Below the pieces are notes generated by a model. It was not told where the DNA came from and searched no databases. It saw only the letters and a list, made by a program, of their open reading frames with translations. 64,000 nt of DNA from Bradyrhizobium guangdongense (GTDB lineage: Bacteria; Pseudomonadota; Alphaproteobacteria; Rhizobiales; Xanthobacteraceae), in contig NZ_CP030052.1 in the NCBI RefSeq assembly GCF_004114975.1, forward strand, positions 310,001-374,000, read 5' to 3'. Shown one piece after another: positions 1-11,490 of the stretch; position 1 is the first letter of the stretch; each line of letters opens with the position of its first letter. A program made the translations under genes and the position numbers.

Positions 1-209
1 GATTGCGTTCGCATCAGGTATGGCCGCGCTACAGAGCCGAAAGACGTCGGCGATACACGCCTGCTTTTCCTGTTCCGTGGGTAGAGGCCCGCCGGCTTTG
101 GCGTACATGAATGACAACGAGTTTAGCGCGGCAACAATACTAACCGTTAGCATATAGTACTTGAATCTGTCGCTCCAGCAAGATGAGTTGAGCTGCCTTC
201 GACGCATGA
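1..209 (-). CDS. Small secreted protein, partial (cut by window edge)
   Basis: An open frame starts at an ATG (complement of 207-209) and runs off the left edge, giving 69 residues. A GAGAGG ribosome-binding site sits five bases before the ATG. Residues about 17-40 are hydrophobic (motif YYMLTVSIVAALNSLSFMYA) and look like a signal or anchor segment. The following part (LPTEQEKQACIADVFRLCSA) has the cysteine pattern of a small exported protein family common in Bradyrhizobium. The function is unknown. The C-terminus is outside the window. Confidence 0.6.
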
Positions 210-901
210 TATCCTCTCAAGGTAGGTCGGCTTAGGTGGACACGGTGTGCTATAACGTTTGTAGGTCGCAAGTCGACGACTTCGAGTGCTACCGAGAGGG
301 TATGGCTCGAACGGTTGCTTAGTGGGCCATCGTAACCTGATTGAATCCATCTGCACGGACGATGACCATCAATTCATTGATCCCGGTTTATCGACCGCAC
401 GGCCAATCCAAACCACGAGCAGCGCCCCTGTTTGTGGAGCCGCCCGATCTGGCTCACGATGCCCGGTACATCGCCCAAAGATAACACCATTGCGGCCTCG
501 CGCGTCTCGTCTCGAACTGCTCATTTGCTTCACATCGTACAATCTCTCGCTGCGTCCGATTCAACCCCTCTCTTAACCAACTGAGCACATTTGTAAGCAG
601 CCGTGCCCGCGCCCCACACTCGCCGCCCCGGTTCAACGAGCCGGCACCTCAGAGAGTTCTCAACGGCCACCATCATTGCCTCGGGAGCTGTATCTCGCAA
701 TCAACAGCCAGCACCGGCCACGTTGGCCTGACTATAGCGCCCGCTTTTCGCAATGCCCTTTCGCTCGGACCTACACTTAGATCGGCGCGGGTCGTGGACA
801 GAGCGCACAGCTGATCCGTTGGATCTGCGCAGGATCTTCTTGATTCTCTCGTTACGTCACGTTGTACGCATCATTCGCCGAATTGCGAAAGGGACACTTC
901 G
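210..901. other. No recognisable gene
   Basis: Several short overlapping frames occur on both strands, but none has a convincing ribosome-binding site or recognisable protein signature. The stretch lies between the divergent partial gene at the left edge and the ORF at 902. Confidence 0.4.
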
Positions 902-1285
902 ATGCTTCAGCAGAAATTCACGTTCATCGGGAGCACGCGATCGCGTCAACTTCCATCGCCACTCTCCATTGATCGGCGTGCTTACAACTCAGGTGGGCAC
1001 GAGCCACGTTCTGACAGTGTGCGCGAGGAGGCGCAGTACGTCTGGCAATTGTGCCTTTCCCCTCAAGAGCGGATAACGTACATTCGAAACAATCGCTCGT
1101 ATTTTGCTTTTGACAGCTATCGAGAGATGATCGAGGTTGTCCGCGGCCGTCGCTTCAGCGGTTGCGCGCCGCAACTTGTGAATTGGCGCCGCCGATTCAG
1201 AGCGGGAGTATGGCGCTTCGCCGCACTGTACTGCCTTGCGACATGGATATTTATTTTTTTTGCGCTCCGCTTGCTTCTCTCCTGA
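902..1285 (+). CDS. Hypothetical protein with C-terminal membrane helix
   Basis: This frame of 127 codons has an ATG preceded by a purine-rich GAAAGGGA about eight bases upstream. The N-terminal two thirds are polar and rich in arginine and tyrosine. The last 25 residues, with LYCLATWIFIFFALRLLLS at the end, form one strongly hydrophobic helix, so the product could be tail-anchored. I do not recognise the family. It lies alone between weak frames and could be a decayed gene. Confidence 0.35.
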   Translation: MLQQKFTFIGSTRSRQLPSPLSIDRRAYNSGGHEPRSDSVREEAQYVWQLCLSPQERITYIRNNRSYFAFDSYREMIEVVRGRRFSGCAPQLVNWRRRFRAGVWRFAALYCLATWIFIFFALRLLLS

Positions 1286-1557
1286 TGGCAATACTGCGAG
1301 GTTTCCGATCCATAGACCATGAGCGGGCGTACGGCCGTCCGCTCTGAAGCGATTCTCCAGAGAGCCAGGGAGGAGGCGGCGATCCAACATGCGCAGCACC
1401 GGAGCGCAGAAAGGTTGTCTGCCCGCTACGACACTATGCGATTGCAACCCGCCCTGCCCAGTCGACTAACAGAAAACGTCAAAGCCGAGCACATCGGCAT
1501 CTCCTCACAACGCGAGCAATCGCGGCTGCGCTACTTCGGAAACGATGTTAGGTACAG

Positions 1558-2178
1558 TCACATCTCTTCGGCGGCGGCAGCAATCGCAGCGACGCACTTG
1601 ATGAAACGATTAAACTCGACTTTGGTTTCAGATGTCCGGCCGAGGATAAGTTTAGCTATATCTGTTCTATGGCATTGCGTCCGCAAACTCGGAGTTAACG
1701 CCGATACCGCTTTGTCAAAAAGATGGCCCAATCTCAAGAGCCTTTCCGGCTCATAGATGTCGCTCATTTCTACCGGAGCACGGTTAGCGAAGCGATCCGT
1801 CGCCTCAGTAGTGACGCATTTGACTTTGGAAACAATCCCGAGCTGCGCGAGTATGAGTTGATTTGTCAACTCAGTGAGATGGCGGGTTGCTTCGCCTGGC
1901 GCTTCACCTCCGCCCACTAACCTGCCAATCTCCGCAACTTGCGCTTCGATATTTTGCCTGAGACGTTCCTGAGAATCGCTCGGGTCAGCCGCATCAGGCG
2001 GGTCAGCAAGCGATTCGAGGTGGGGCCGCCGGGAAGGTAAGGGGCTTGTAAACAGTCGCCACCACGACAGATAGTGCCTCAGTTTCGGCAACCACAACGT
2101 TAAGGCCTGATCTCCCATGCTGATTTGTTCCGCCGAGGTCGAGTTTCTGGTACTGTTCATCATCATCATCACGTCCAC
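1558..2178 (-). CDS. Hypothetical protein, 206 aa
   Basis: This minus-strand frame begins with a run of ATG codons (MDVMMMMN), so the exact start is uncertain; a later Met at about residue 21 is also possible. The protein has no obvious signal peptide or membrane helix. It has a charged middle (SDSQERLRQNIEAQVAEIG) that may be helical, and it ends in an alanine-rich helix. I do not recognise the family. Type III secretion accessory proteins of similar size occur in rhizobial symbiosis islands, but nothing here proves that role. Confidence 0.4.
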   Translation of the reverse strand: MDVMMMMNSTRNSTSAEQISMGDQALTLWLPKLRHYLSWWRLFTSPLPSRRPHLESLADPPDAADPSDSQERLRQNIEAQVAEIGRLVGGGEAPGEATRHLTELTNQLILAQLGIVSKVKCVTTEATDRFANRAPVEMSDIYEPERLLRLGHLFDKAVSALTPSLRTQCHRTDIAKLILGRTSETKVEFNRFIKCVAAIAAAAEEM

Positions 2179-2399
2179 CCGTTATATGGTTCTGTACCAG
2201 GACGCGCGCCGTGAGTGAAACGGCTAGTCAGCGTATAACGCACGCCATGCGGCCCCTGCGACCTGAGTACCAGGCTTGATCGACATCAGTGAAATCGATT
2301 GTTCTGATAGAGCGCATTCATATTCTGAATTGGTCGGCCGCACTGACATCGAGGCCATGCAGCGAACGCCTCCTCCCACCCGCTCGCGTCTGCCTTTCC

Positions 2400-2895
2400 C
2401 CCAAGACACGCTTTTTGCAAATATGGCAGAACAAATGGTGGTGCAGCATTGCGAGCATGGCCAGCGCTATGCAGTGTTTGGTCCAAGGCGCTCTACGGAC
2501 GCAGGGAGCGGCGCTGGCCGTAGCTCTGATCCGCCGCAATCGCATTCGAGCGATTAGGGCCGTAACCTCCTGTCCGCGCCAACGTAACTCGTCACGATCT
2601 CTCGATCGCTCCGAACCTGATCGCGCTCGACTTCACCACCACAGCTCCACACCGGCTCTGGCTGGCTGACATCACCTATATCCCGCCTGTCGAGTGCCGG
2701 CTGTATCGCGCCGCCATCACCGACCGGTTCGGCCGCAAGATGGTCGATCGGCCCATGTGCTATCACATGCGGGCTAACTCCCCTGTGCTGTGATAACGAC
2801 GATCCGCCAGCAGCCTCTGACGGACTGATCCATGATTGAGGTCGGAGCGAGCAGTACGTTCCACATATCGCGTGCGGAGCCCTGCGGCTGCGGGC
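2400..2895 (+). pseudogene. IS3-type transposase OrfB remnant, left part
   Basis: Translated piecewise, this stretch matches the OrfB at 10603-11463 across several frames. Around 2610-2760 it reads HRLWLADITYIPPVECRLY, against NRVWLGDITYIPTAEGWLY in the better-preserved copy, followed by a match to the CYHM/RDHM region. Earlier pieces match the RYGSPRV and HGIRAI segments. Stops and frameshifts show it is dead. It is cut at 2895 by the IS21-type element and continues after 5551. The left limit is approximate. Confidence 0.75.
2890..2895. repeat. Target-site duplication of IS21 element, left copy
   Basis: The six bases GCGGGC lie directly outside the left terminal repeat and recur at 5546-5551 directly outside the right one. 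Short duplications of 4-8 bp are usual for the IS21 family. Confidence 0.85.
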
Positions 2896-3024
2896 TGTAG
2901 CGCGGCAATCTGGGTGGGAAGTGCGCGGCAAACAGGATGGCGAGGCAGTGTCGCGGCCTGATGATGATTGCCGCGATGATTGTCGCGCGCAAGAGTTTTG
3001 TTGAACTCTGATTGTCGCGCAGCG

Positions 3025-5474
<2,450 letters not shown>

Positions 5475-5545
5475 CTACGTCACGGGCCCAGCGAAACTCT
5501 CTCACCTTGATTGACGCTGCCTTCCATCCTGATTGCCGCGCGACA

Positions 5546-5551
5546 GCGGGC
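5546..5551. repeat. Target-site duplication of IS21 element, right copy
   Basis: GCGGGC repeats the six bases at 2890-2895 and marks the right boundary of the IS21-family element. Confidence 0.85.
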
Positions 5552-5790
5552 TGTACCCGATCGACGCGCCACAAGGGCGACTGCTTCTACAATGCTTTGA
5601 TGGAGAGCTTGTCCACCACCCTGCCGAGCTCGTTCACGATCGTCAGGAGGAGACTCGTGCCGATGCACCGCGTGTATATCTCCGCGTTCGTTCGTGACTG
5701 CTACATTCCCGCCCGGCTCCATTCCACCATCGGATCGCCCCTCCGATCATCGCCTCAAAAGCCAAAGTGGCTACGATCCATCATTTAAAT
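5552..5790 (+). pseudogene. IS3-type transposase OrfB remnant, right part
   Basis: This continues the OrfB remnant cut at 2895. The readable piece KGDCFYNALMESLSTTL corresponds to RADCYDNAPMESFFHTL of the copy at 10603-11463. Further on, FVRDCYIPARLHSTIG corresponds to FIEGFYNRTRLHSALG, the last catalytic region of an IS3 OrfB. Removing 2896-5545 and one copy of GCGGGC would rejoin the two halves. It is non-functional. Confidence 0.85.
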
Positions 5791-6224
5791 GGGCCCCATC
5801 CAAACACTCAATTTTACTAAGCTCGGACAAACGCGCATACGCGAGACGGGCATTCGACAAGCTGCGCGGGGCGCGACCCAGCTGTTTTCTGATCGGTCAC
5901 TTGAGGGACTTCGATGCAAGCCAATTGCGTAAATAGGTCGTACCCTCCGGGTGACTGCGACGGGCAGACCGGAAGACAAAGGCAAATACGGTCATAGTAT
6001 GCGGACGTAGCAGTACATTCGGATGGCTAAATGACCCGCCAGCGATTTCGTTCGACTCCGGGAATAGGGAGACGTCTGCGGTCGTCGCTTTCCACCAGCG
6101 CACTTCCGCCGGATGGCCATCCGTTTCACCACGCGGCAATTGCACCCGCATCTACAGGTTACGAGACTTGCACAGCCGTAGCGACCGCCCGCACTTGCCT
6201 GCCTATGAAACCAATGGAGTGGCA
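5791..6224. other. No recognisable gene
   Basis: Only short, mutually overlapping frames are present between the IS3 remnant and the polygalacturonase gene. I could not identify a sigma-54 promoter or nod-box-like sequence here by eye. Confidence 0.35.
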
Positions 6225-7577
6225 ATGGCCGCCCGTTTCCGCTACCTAGCCGCAGTTTTCATACTTGCGGTCGGGCTGCTTTCCGCCGCGTCTCAGGCAA
6301 AGGATCGCCGCAATGTTCGCGAACCGGCCGCGCCTAAAGGGGTATGCGCGCGCCTAGACCCGTCAGGTGGAAATGACACTGCCAGATTGCAAGCCGCCAT
6401 AGACCATTGCGTCCCAAGCGCCGCCGTATATCTAGGCCCAGGGCCGTTCCTTTCGGGTCCAATCGAAATGAAGTCCGGCACAACACTGTGGCTCGCTGGG
6501 GGCGCGATACTGACGGCTGTAGCCGACCCAAAAGCATACCAAAAGAGCTCGGGAAGCTGTGGCCACATCGATCGGAGCGGTGATGGCTGTCGGCCCCTCA
6601 TCAGTTTCACGAAGACTAAAGGCGGCGGTCTCTATGGATACGGTACAATAGACGGCGGAGGCGGGACCTTGATGGCGGGCACGGCTGAGACTTGGTGGCA
6701 ACTGGCCCGTCGTGCACAAAGTGAGGGCGCAAAACAAAACGCGCCTCGATTGATCCAAATGGACCGTGCTGAGGACGTCTCTGTTCATGGCATCACCTTG
6801 CGCAACGCAGCAAACTTTCACATTGCGATGAGCCACGTGGAACGTGCTACCATCTGGGCGGTCATCATTGATACACCCGCTGATGCCCGCAATACCGACG
6901 GAATAGACCCAGCCGCAAGCGAGGATGTGACGATAATCCACTCCTTTATCCGCACCGGAGACGACAATATCGCGATCAAGGCTGGCACAAGCGGCCCTGC
7001 ACGCCACATTTCCATTTTAGACAACCAATTCGGCTGGGGGCACGGCATGTCGATTGGTAGCGAACTGAATTCCGGTGTCAGTGACGTGCTGGTTCGCAAC
7101 CTGACCTTGGACGGCACGACATTTGGTCTGCGCATTAAAAGCGATCCCAGCCGAGGCGGCTTAGTTGAGCGGGTTAATTACGAGAATATATGTATGAGAA
7201 ATAACAAATGGCCCATACACTTCGACACGCGCTACGGCCCCTTCGCTGGCAATAACTTGCCACTTTATCAACAGATCGTCCTAAGGCACGTCTATGGGAC
7301 TGATGGTACGCTCGTAATGCGAGGCTTTGATCAACAGCATCCGCTCGATATTGCGATGGAAGATGTGCGCTTTTCTCCCCGCGCAACTTGGCAAGTGGAG
7401 AATGCAACAGTGACCGCGGTCAATGTATTTCCATCTCCGCCAGGTGCCGCCGCTACTCCACATTACGGCGCATCGAACCCGTGCGTAGTTGCCTTCCGCC
7501 CGTTCCCTGAAGCCACCAGTAGCAAAAACGGTGGCATTGAGCGCGACCCTCGGGCCGCAGCTCCAATCGATCGCTGA
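6225..7577 (+). CDS. Secreted polygalacturonase (GH28)
   Basis: This is a glycoside hydrolase family 28 pectinase that cuts alpha-1,4-galacturonan. The ATG at 6225 follows GGAG by a normal gap and begins a signal peptide (AAVFILAVGLLSAASQA, cleavage probably before KD), so the enzyme is exported. The family motifs appear in order: NTDGID near residue 222, GDDNIAIK near 245, GWGHGMSIGS near 272 and RIK near 303; these supply the catalytic aspartates, histidine and substrate-binding lysine. The length of 450 aa is normal. It is convergent with a pectin methylesterase, so the two would act together on plant cell wall pectin, plausibly during infection of the host root. That role is inference. 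Confidence 0.95.
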   Translation: MAARFRYLAAVFILAVGLLSAASQAKDRRNVREPAAPKGVCARLDPSGGNDTARLQAAIDHCVPSAAVYLGPGPFLSGPIEMKSGTTLWLAGGAILTAVADPKAYQKSSGSCGHIDRSGDGCRPLISFTKTKGGGLYGYGTIDGGGGTLMAGTAETWWQLARRAQSEGAKQNAPRLIQMDRAEDVSVHGITLRNAANFHIAMSHVERATIWAVIIDTPADARNTDGIDPAASEDVTIIHSFIRTGDDNIAIKAGTSGPARHISILDNQFGWGHGMSIGSELNSGVSDVLVRNLTLDGTTFGLRIKSDPSRGGLVERVNYENICMRNNKWPIHFDTRYGPFAGNNLPLYQQIVLRHVYGTDGTLVMRGFDQQHPLDIAMEDVRFSPRATWQVENATVTAVNVFPSPPGAAATPHYGASNPCVVAFRPFPEATSSKNGGIERDPRAAAPIDR

Positions 7578-7790
7578 CGATCACAAAGGATTGGCCGGTG
7601 TAAAAGCCGGATTGCATGGTTGCGGTCAGCTTCGTACCCGCCGTGCTTGGTACGCAACTCGCACCAGTGCTTCCTGATACTCACGCTCCCACACAGATGG
7701 TCCCAATTCGGGCCCGCCAAGACAGCCCGTCTGCAGGCCTGTCGCTAATCGGCACCGGCGCGCTGCTATTGCGGGCACTCCCGCTGCGTT

Positions 7791-8765
7791 CTATCGCGCT
7801 TGCGGGATCCAGCTCGTATCGTGCGAGAAGAATGTCTGGAGCGACCATTGCATTGCCTCCCGATCGCTTAGCTGGCGCGCATATCTTTCTCTTCCTCTAG
7901 GATCGGCACCAGTACCGGAGGATCTGTATTCAGCATAGTAGGCGTTCATTAAGCGGCGGCTCTTGCCCGGGTCCCATTCCACCCACCCCTCAGCCATGAC
8001 CGGCGCATTAATCTGCGACGATAAGAAGATCACCGCAGCATAGGGACGCCATGGACGCCCAAGAGCAATGTCGCGCGCGCCCTTGTCGGCTGTCAGCGTG
8101 CAATGATCAAACACAAAGGCGCTGTCTTCGTCCGGGAAGGCTCTGCTTTGTGCGGTATAGACGACTGCGTGGTTTGCAACACCGTGTAGCTCACATTGCC
8201 TAAAGTAGGCCTTGGCGTTACCAAATATAAAATCGATATGGCCTTCGACGTAGCAGTTTACGAAGAACTGACGACTGGCGTTCCTGTTCGGCCCCTTGTT
8301 GACAAACAATGTGTCTTGCGCACCAAGTATTCTGACGTTTGCAAAAACATCCTTGTCGCCGGTGACAGAAAGTGCCACTGCCTGAGATGCTGGATTGCCC
8401 GAATTGGCAGAATAGTCGTTCCAAACAGTCAGATTTTCGAGCCGGAAGTTATCGCCCGACGCATCTAAGGTCGCGGAACGGACAGTCCCACCCGCAGTGA
8501 CGGCGCTATCACCGTAGACAATCACCGCTTCATCCGGCCCACCACCGGCGCCCTTGATATTGACATTGGGTTTCGTCACTCTAACCTTTCCGCGATAGGT
8601 ACCCGGCGCGACTACTATACTTCCACCAGCCTGAGGTAGCGCGTCTACCGCGTCTTGTATTGACCTATACGCGCCCTTTTCAGATAACGATACCTTCAGT
8701 TGCTCGGCATCGCCTGAGCGAACACTCGCAATCGTTGCCATTAATGCGACGACGCACAACACCAT
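7791..8765 (-). CDS. Secreted pectin methylesterase (CE8)
   Basis: This is a pectinesterase that removes methyl groups from pectin so that polygalacturonase can cut it. Motifs of carbohydrate esterase family 8 are present in order: GTYRGKVRV, NPASQAVAL, GAQDTLFV, YVEGHIDFIFGNA with a catalytic Asp, and LGRPWRPYA with the conserved Arg and Trp. The chosen ATG at 8765 opens a hydrophobic signal peptide (VLCVVALMATIASV). An AGGAGG lies 12 bases upstream, and a TTG two codons earlier has better spacing, so the start may differ by two residues. The gene is intact at 325 aa and faces the polygalacturonase gene tail to tail. Confidence 0.95.
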   Translation of the reverse strand: MVLCVVALMATIASVRSGDAEQLKVSLSEKGAYRSIQDAVDALPQAGGSIVVAPGTYRGKVRVTKPNVNIKGAGGGPDEAVIVYGDSAVTAGGTVRSATLDASGDNFRLENLTVWNDYSANSGNPASQAVALSVTGDKDVFANVRILGAQDTLFVNKGPNRNASRQFFVNCYVEGHIDFIFGNAKAYFRQCELHGVANHAVVYTAQSRAFPDEDSAFVFDHCTLTADKGARDIALGRPWRPYAAVIFLSSQINAPVMAEGWVEWDPGKSRRLMNAYYAEYRSSGTGADPRGRERYARQLSDREAMQWSLQTFFSHDTSWIPQAR

Positions 8766-9027
8766 CTTCAACTCGATCTCCTCCTGTTTTGGCTTGCGGT
8801 GGGGCTTGATTATCCGCTTGCCTGGAATAGCGCAATGACACTGCTCGCGACCACTCTCCCAACCGGCTGAGCTACTCGTCGAACATGGCCGCGCGTATGT
8901 GGCGCACTTTAGATTCACGTGACTAGCTAGTCATCTGGAACGCAAGTTCGTCACATTAGTTGATAGCTGAACTTCCTCCCGAATGAGTGGACACCTGTAG
9001 TAGGCTCGTTGAGCCTGGAGGTGTTGA

Positions 9028-9339
9028 ATGGAACGTGCACGACGGTCGTTTACTGAAGAGTACAAGCGCGAGGCGGCAGGATTGGTGGTGTCGAGCGGCC
9101 GCTCGATCGGGTCGGTCGCCAAGGAGCTCGGTCTGCGCGACTCAGTGCTGCGGCGCTGGGTCGATAAGCTCCGGCGCGAGCCGGCATCGGCGGCGTGGCG
9201 CCCCACCACGCAGGCGACGCCGATGTCGGCGGACCAGGCTTCGGAACTCGCCTTGCTGCGCCAGGAGAACGAGCGGCTGCGGATGGAACGCGACATTTTA
9301 AAAAACTGTCCAGCGTCGTGGCGCGCCTGCGCGGGATAG
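9028..9339 (+). CDS. IS3-family transposase OrfA (3' end replaced by insertion)
   Basis: OrfA is the DNA-binding part of an IS3 transposase. It has a helix-turn-helix (SIGSVAKELGLRDSVLRRWV) followed by the leucine zipper LRQENERLRMERDILK. In an intact element the frame ends at a run of A residues, where -1 frameshifting joins it to OrfB. Here the run TTTTAAAAAA at 9297-9305 is followed by foreign sequence, so the last 11 codons belong to the inserted IS110-type element and the OrfAB fusion cannot be made. Confidence 0.85.
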   Translation: MERARRSFTEEYKREAAGLVVSSGRSIGSVAKELGLRDSVLRRWVDKLRREPASAAWRPTTQATPMSADQASELALLRQENERLRMERDILKNCPASWRACAG

Positions 9340-10570
9340 AAACAGCCTTGTGCTATCATTTAGCTCGGAGGGTAGCGGCCGGAGAGTGGTGACGCCGTTT
9401 CGACGGCGATCCCGATTAGGAAGATGACAAATTGGCATAGCCCAGACCCTCCAGCCCATCATCGGACGGAGGAGTTGCGATGCCTAACAGGACAACCGAC
9501 CGCGGCCCGGACCTAAAGCTGGTCAACCTCGGCGCGGCCGCTATCGATATCGGATCAAAGATGCACATGGCCGCGGTAAACCCGGCCTGCACCGACAAGC
9601 CAGTGCGTGCATTCGGCACATTCACGCAAGACCTGCATGAACTGGCGGACTGGTTCAAGATGTGCGGCGTGACCAGTGTCGCGATGGAATCCACTGGGGT
9701 CTATTGGATCCCAGTCTACGAGATCCTAGAACAGCGCGGGTTTGAGGTCATTCTGGTCAACGCGCGGTACGCCAAGATTGTACCTGGCCGTAAAACCGAT
9801 CTCAGCGATGCCGCTTGGTTACGCCAGCTCCACTCCTATGGCCTGTTACGGGGCAGCTTCCGACCCGATGCCGAGATCGCAACGTTGCGAGCCTATCTAC
9901 GCCAGCGCGAGCGGCTCGTGGAATATGCTGCCGCCCATATCCAACATATGCAAAAGGCTCTGATGGAGATGAACCTGCAGCTCCATCATGTTGTGTCGGA
10001 TATCACCGGCGCGACCGGCATGCGGATTATCCGAGCCATTGTTGCAGGCGAACGCAATCCCGACCTCCTGGCAACCTATCGGGACGTGCGCTGCCACTCA
10101 TCGATCGAGACGATCCGCGCAGCGCTCGTAGGCAATGACCGCCACGAACATGTTTTCGCGTTAGCTCAATCACTGGAGCTCTACGACGTTTATCAGGCAA
10201 AGATGCTCGACTGTGATCGCAAGCTCGAAGTCCTGATCAGTGCATTGAACACCAAAGGAGCAAGACCGGTCGGAAACCTAGCCAAGCCGCGCGTAAAGAC
10301 CAAGCAGGTCAACATCCCCACCTTCGATGTCAGGACCGCACTGTACGGAGTGCTGGGCGTCGATTGAGGCGGTGACGGCGACGGCTCGCAAGATTGCGGT
10401 TTTATTCTACAACACACTCCGGCACGGCATGAGCTACAAGGATCCTGGCGCCGACCAATATGAGCAGCAATATCGTAGCCGCGTCCTCGCCAACCTACAG
10501 CGCCGGGCGAAATCGCTAGGCTTCGTGTTGCAGGCCCTCCCGGGCGACGCCAATCCGGCTGTTTCTTAGG
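9306..10570 (+). mobile_element. IS110-type element, internally deleted
   Basis: The limits are inferred from where the IS3 sequence resumes. Left of 9306 the orfA text ends in ATTTTAAAAAA, and right of 10570 it continues AAGTCGATCGCGATCTTTGC, the expected KKSIAIFAGT region. The 1265 bp between encode one transposase with an internal deletion. No inverted repeats or target duplication are obvious, as is usual for IS110/IS1111 elements. Confidence 0.8.
9480..10569 (+). pseudogene. IS110-family transposase with central deletion
   Basis: The first 295 residues form the DEDD (RuvC-like) domain, with AAAIDIGSKMHMAAV, VAMESTGVYWIPVYE and GRKTDLSDAAWL. They stop at 10367 just after ALYGVLGVD. Directly after the stop, in another frame, the C-terminal end resumes (AVTATARKIAVLFYNTLRHG through NPAVS, to 10569). 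About 100 or more codons that normally hold the second catalytic domain (Transposase_20, with its conserved serine) are missing. The protein should be inactive. Confidence 0.85.
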
Positions 10571-10602
10571 AAGTCGATCGCGATCTTTGCCGGAACCCGG
10601 AC

Positions 10603-11463
10603 ATGAGCTTTCGCTTCATCGAGGACCATCGCGACACCTATCCGGTGCGGCTGATGTGCGCCGTGCTCGAGGTCTCGCCGGCCGGCTACTACGCTTGGCG
10701 CGACCGCCCCGTGAGTGAGCGGACAAAATCCCATGCCGCGCTGCTGGCCGAGATACGGCAGGTCCATCAGGACAGCAGCGGCCGCTACGGCAGTCCGCGC
10801 GTCCATGCCGCCCTGCGCAGGCAGGGACGCAGCGCCAGCCGCGGCCGGATCGAGCGGACGATGCGCCGGCATGGCATCCGCGCCATCACCGCAAAGCCAC
10901 GCCGTGTGCGCACCACCGACAGCCATCACGACCTGCCGGTCGCACCGAACCTGATCGCGCGCGACTTCACGGCGGAAGCCCCGAACCGGGTCTGGCTCGG
11001 CGACATCACCTACATCCCGACCGCCGAGGGATGGCTTTATCTGGCCGCCGTCATGGATCTGTTCAGCCGAAAGATCGTCCGCTGGGCCATGCGCGATCAC
11101 ATGCACGTCGAGCTCGCCTCCGCAGCCCTGACGATGGCAATCCGGGAGCGGCGGCCGCAGGCCGGATTGATCTGCCACACCGACCGGGGTGTGCAGTACG
11201 CTTCGCACGCTTATCGCAGCACCCTTATGGAGGCCGGCATGACGGCATCAATGAGCCGCAGGGCCGATTGCTACGACAACGCCCCGATGGAAAGCTTCTT
11301 CCATACCCTGAAGACCGAGCTCGTCCATCATCGCAACTACAAGACCCGCGCCGAAGCTCAACGCGATATCTTCGCCTTCATCGAGGGATTCTATAACCGG
11401 ACAAGGCTCCATTCCGCACTCGGATATATCCCCCCGATCGAGATGGAGCTAAAAGCCGCTTAA
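10603..11463 (+). CDS. IS3-family transposase OrfB (DDE)
   Basis: OrfB carries the integrase-type catalytic core: WLGDITYIPTAEGWLYLA (first Asp), HTDRGVQYAS (second Asp) and the ADCYDNAPMESFFHTLKTEL segment with the Glu, ending in FIEGFYNRTRLHSALGY. The frame is open for 286 aa. In IS3 elements OrfB is made as part of an OrfAB fusion, and here the fusion is blocked by the insertion between orfA and orfB. It is the best-preserved copy of the family that also left the remnant at 2400-2895 and 5552-5790. Confidence 0.9.
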   Translation: MSFRFIEDHRDTYPVRLMCAVLEVSPAGYYAWRDRPVSERTKSHAALLAEIRQVHQDSSGRYGSPRVHAALRRQGRSASRGRIERTMRRHGIRAITAKPRRVRTTDSHHDLPVAPNLIARDFTAEAPNRVWLGDITYIPTAEGWLYLAAVMDLFSRKIVRWAMRDHMHVELASAALTMAIRERRPQAGLICHTDRGVQYASHAYRSTLMEAGMTASMSRRADCYDNAPMESFFHTLKTELVHHRNYKTRAEAQRDIFAFIEGFYNRTRLHSALGYIPPIEMELKAA

Positions 11464-11490
11464 CCCGTCCACTTTATCGGGGGAAGATCA

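Larger units (their letters stand above)
8968..11490 (+). mobile_element. IS3-family element interrupted by an IS110-type element
   Basis: The left end reads TGAACTTCCTCCCGAATGAG and the right end in reverse complement reads TGATCTTCCCCCGATAAAGT, both continuing to GTGGAC. These are imperfect inverted repeats of about 26 bp with the TGA ends of the IS3 family. Inside are orfA and orfB of an IS2/IS51-like pair. The element is split at 9305/9306 to 10570/10571 by another insertion. No clear flanking target duplication was seen, so the insertion is probably old. Confidence 0.85.
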
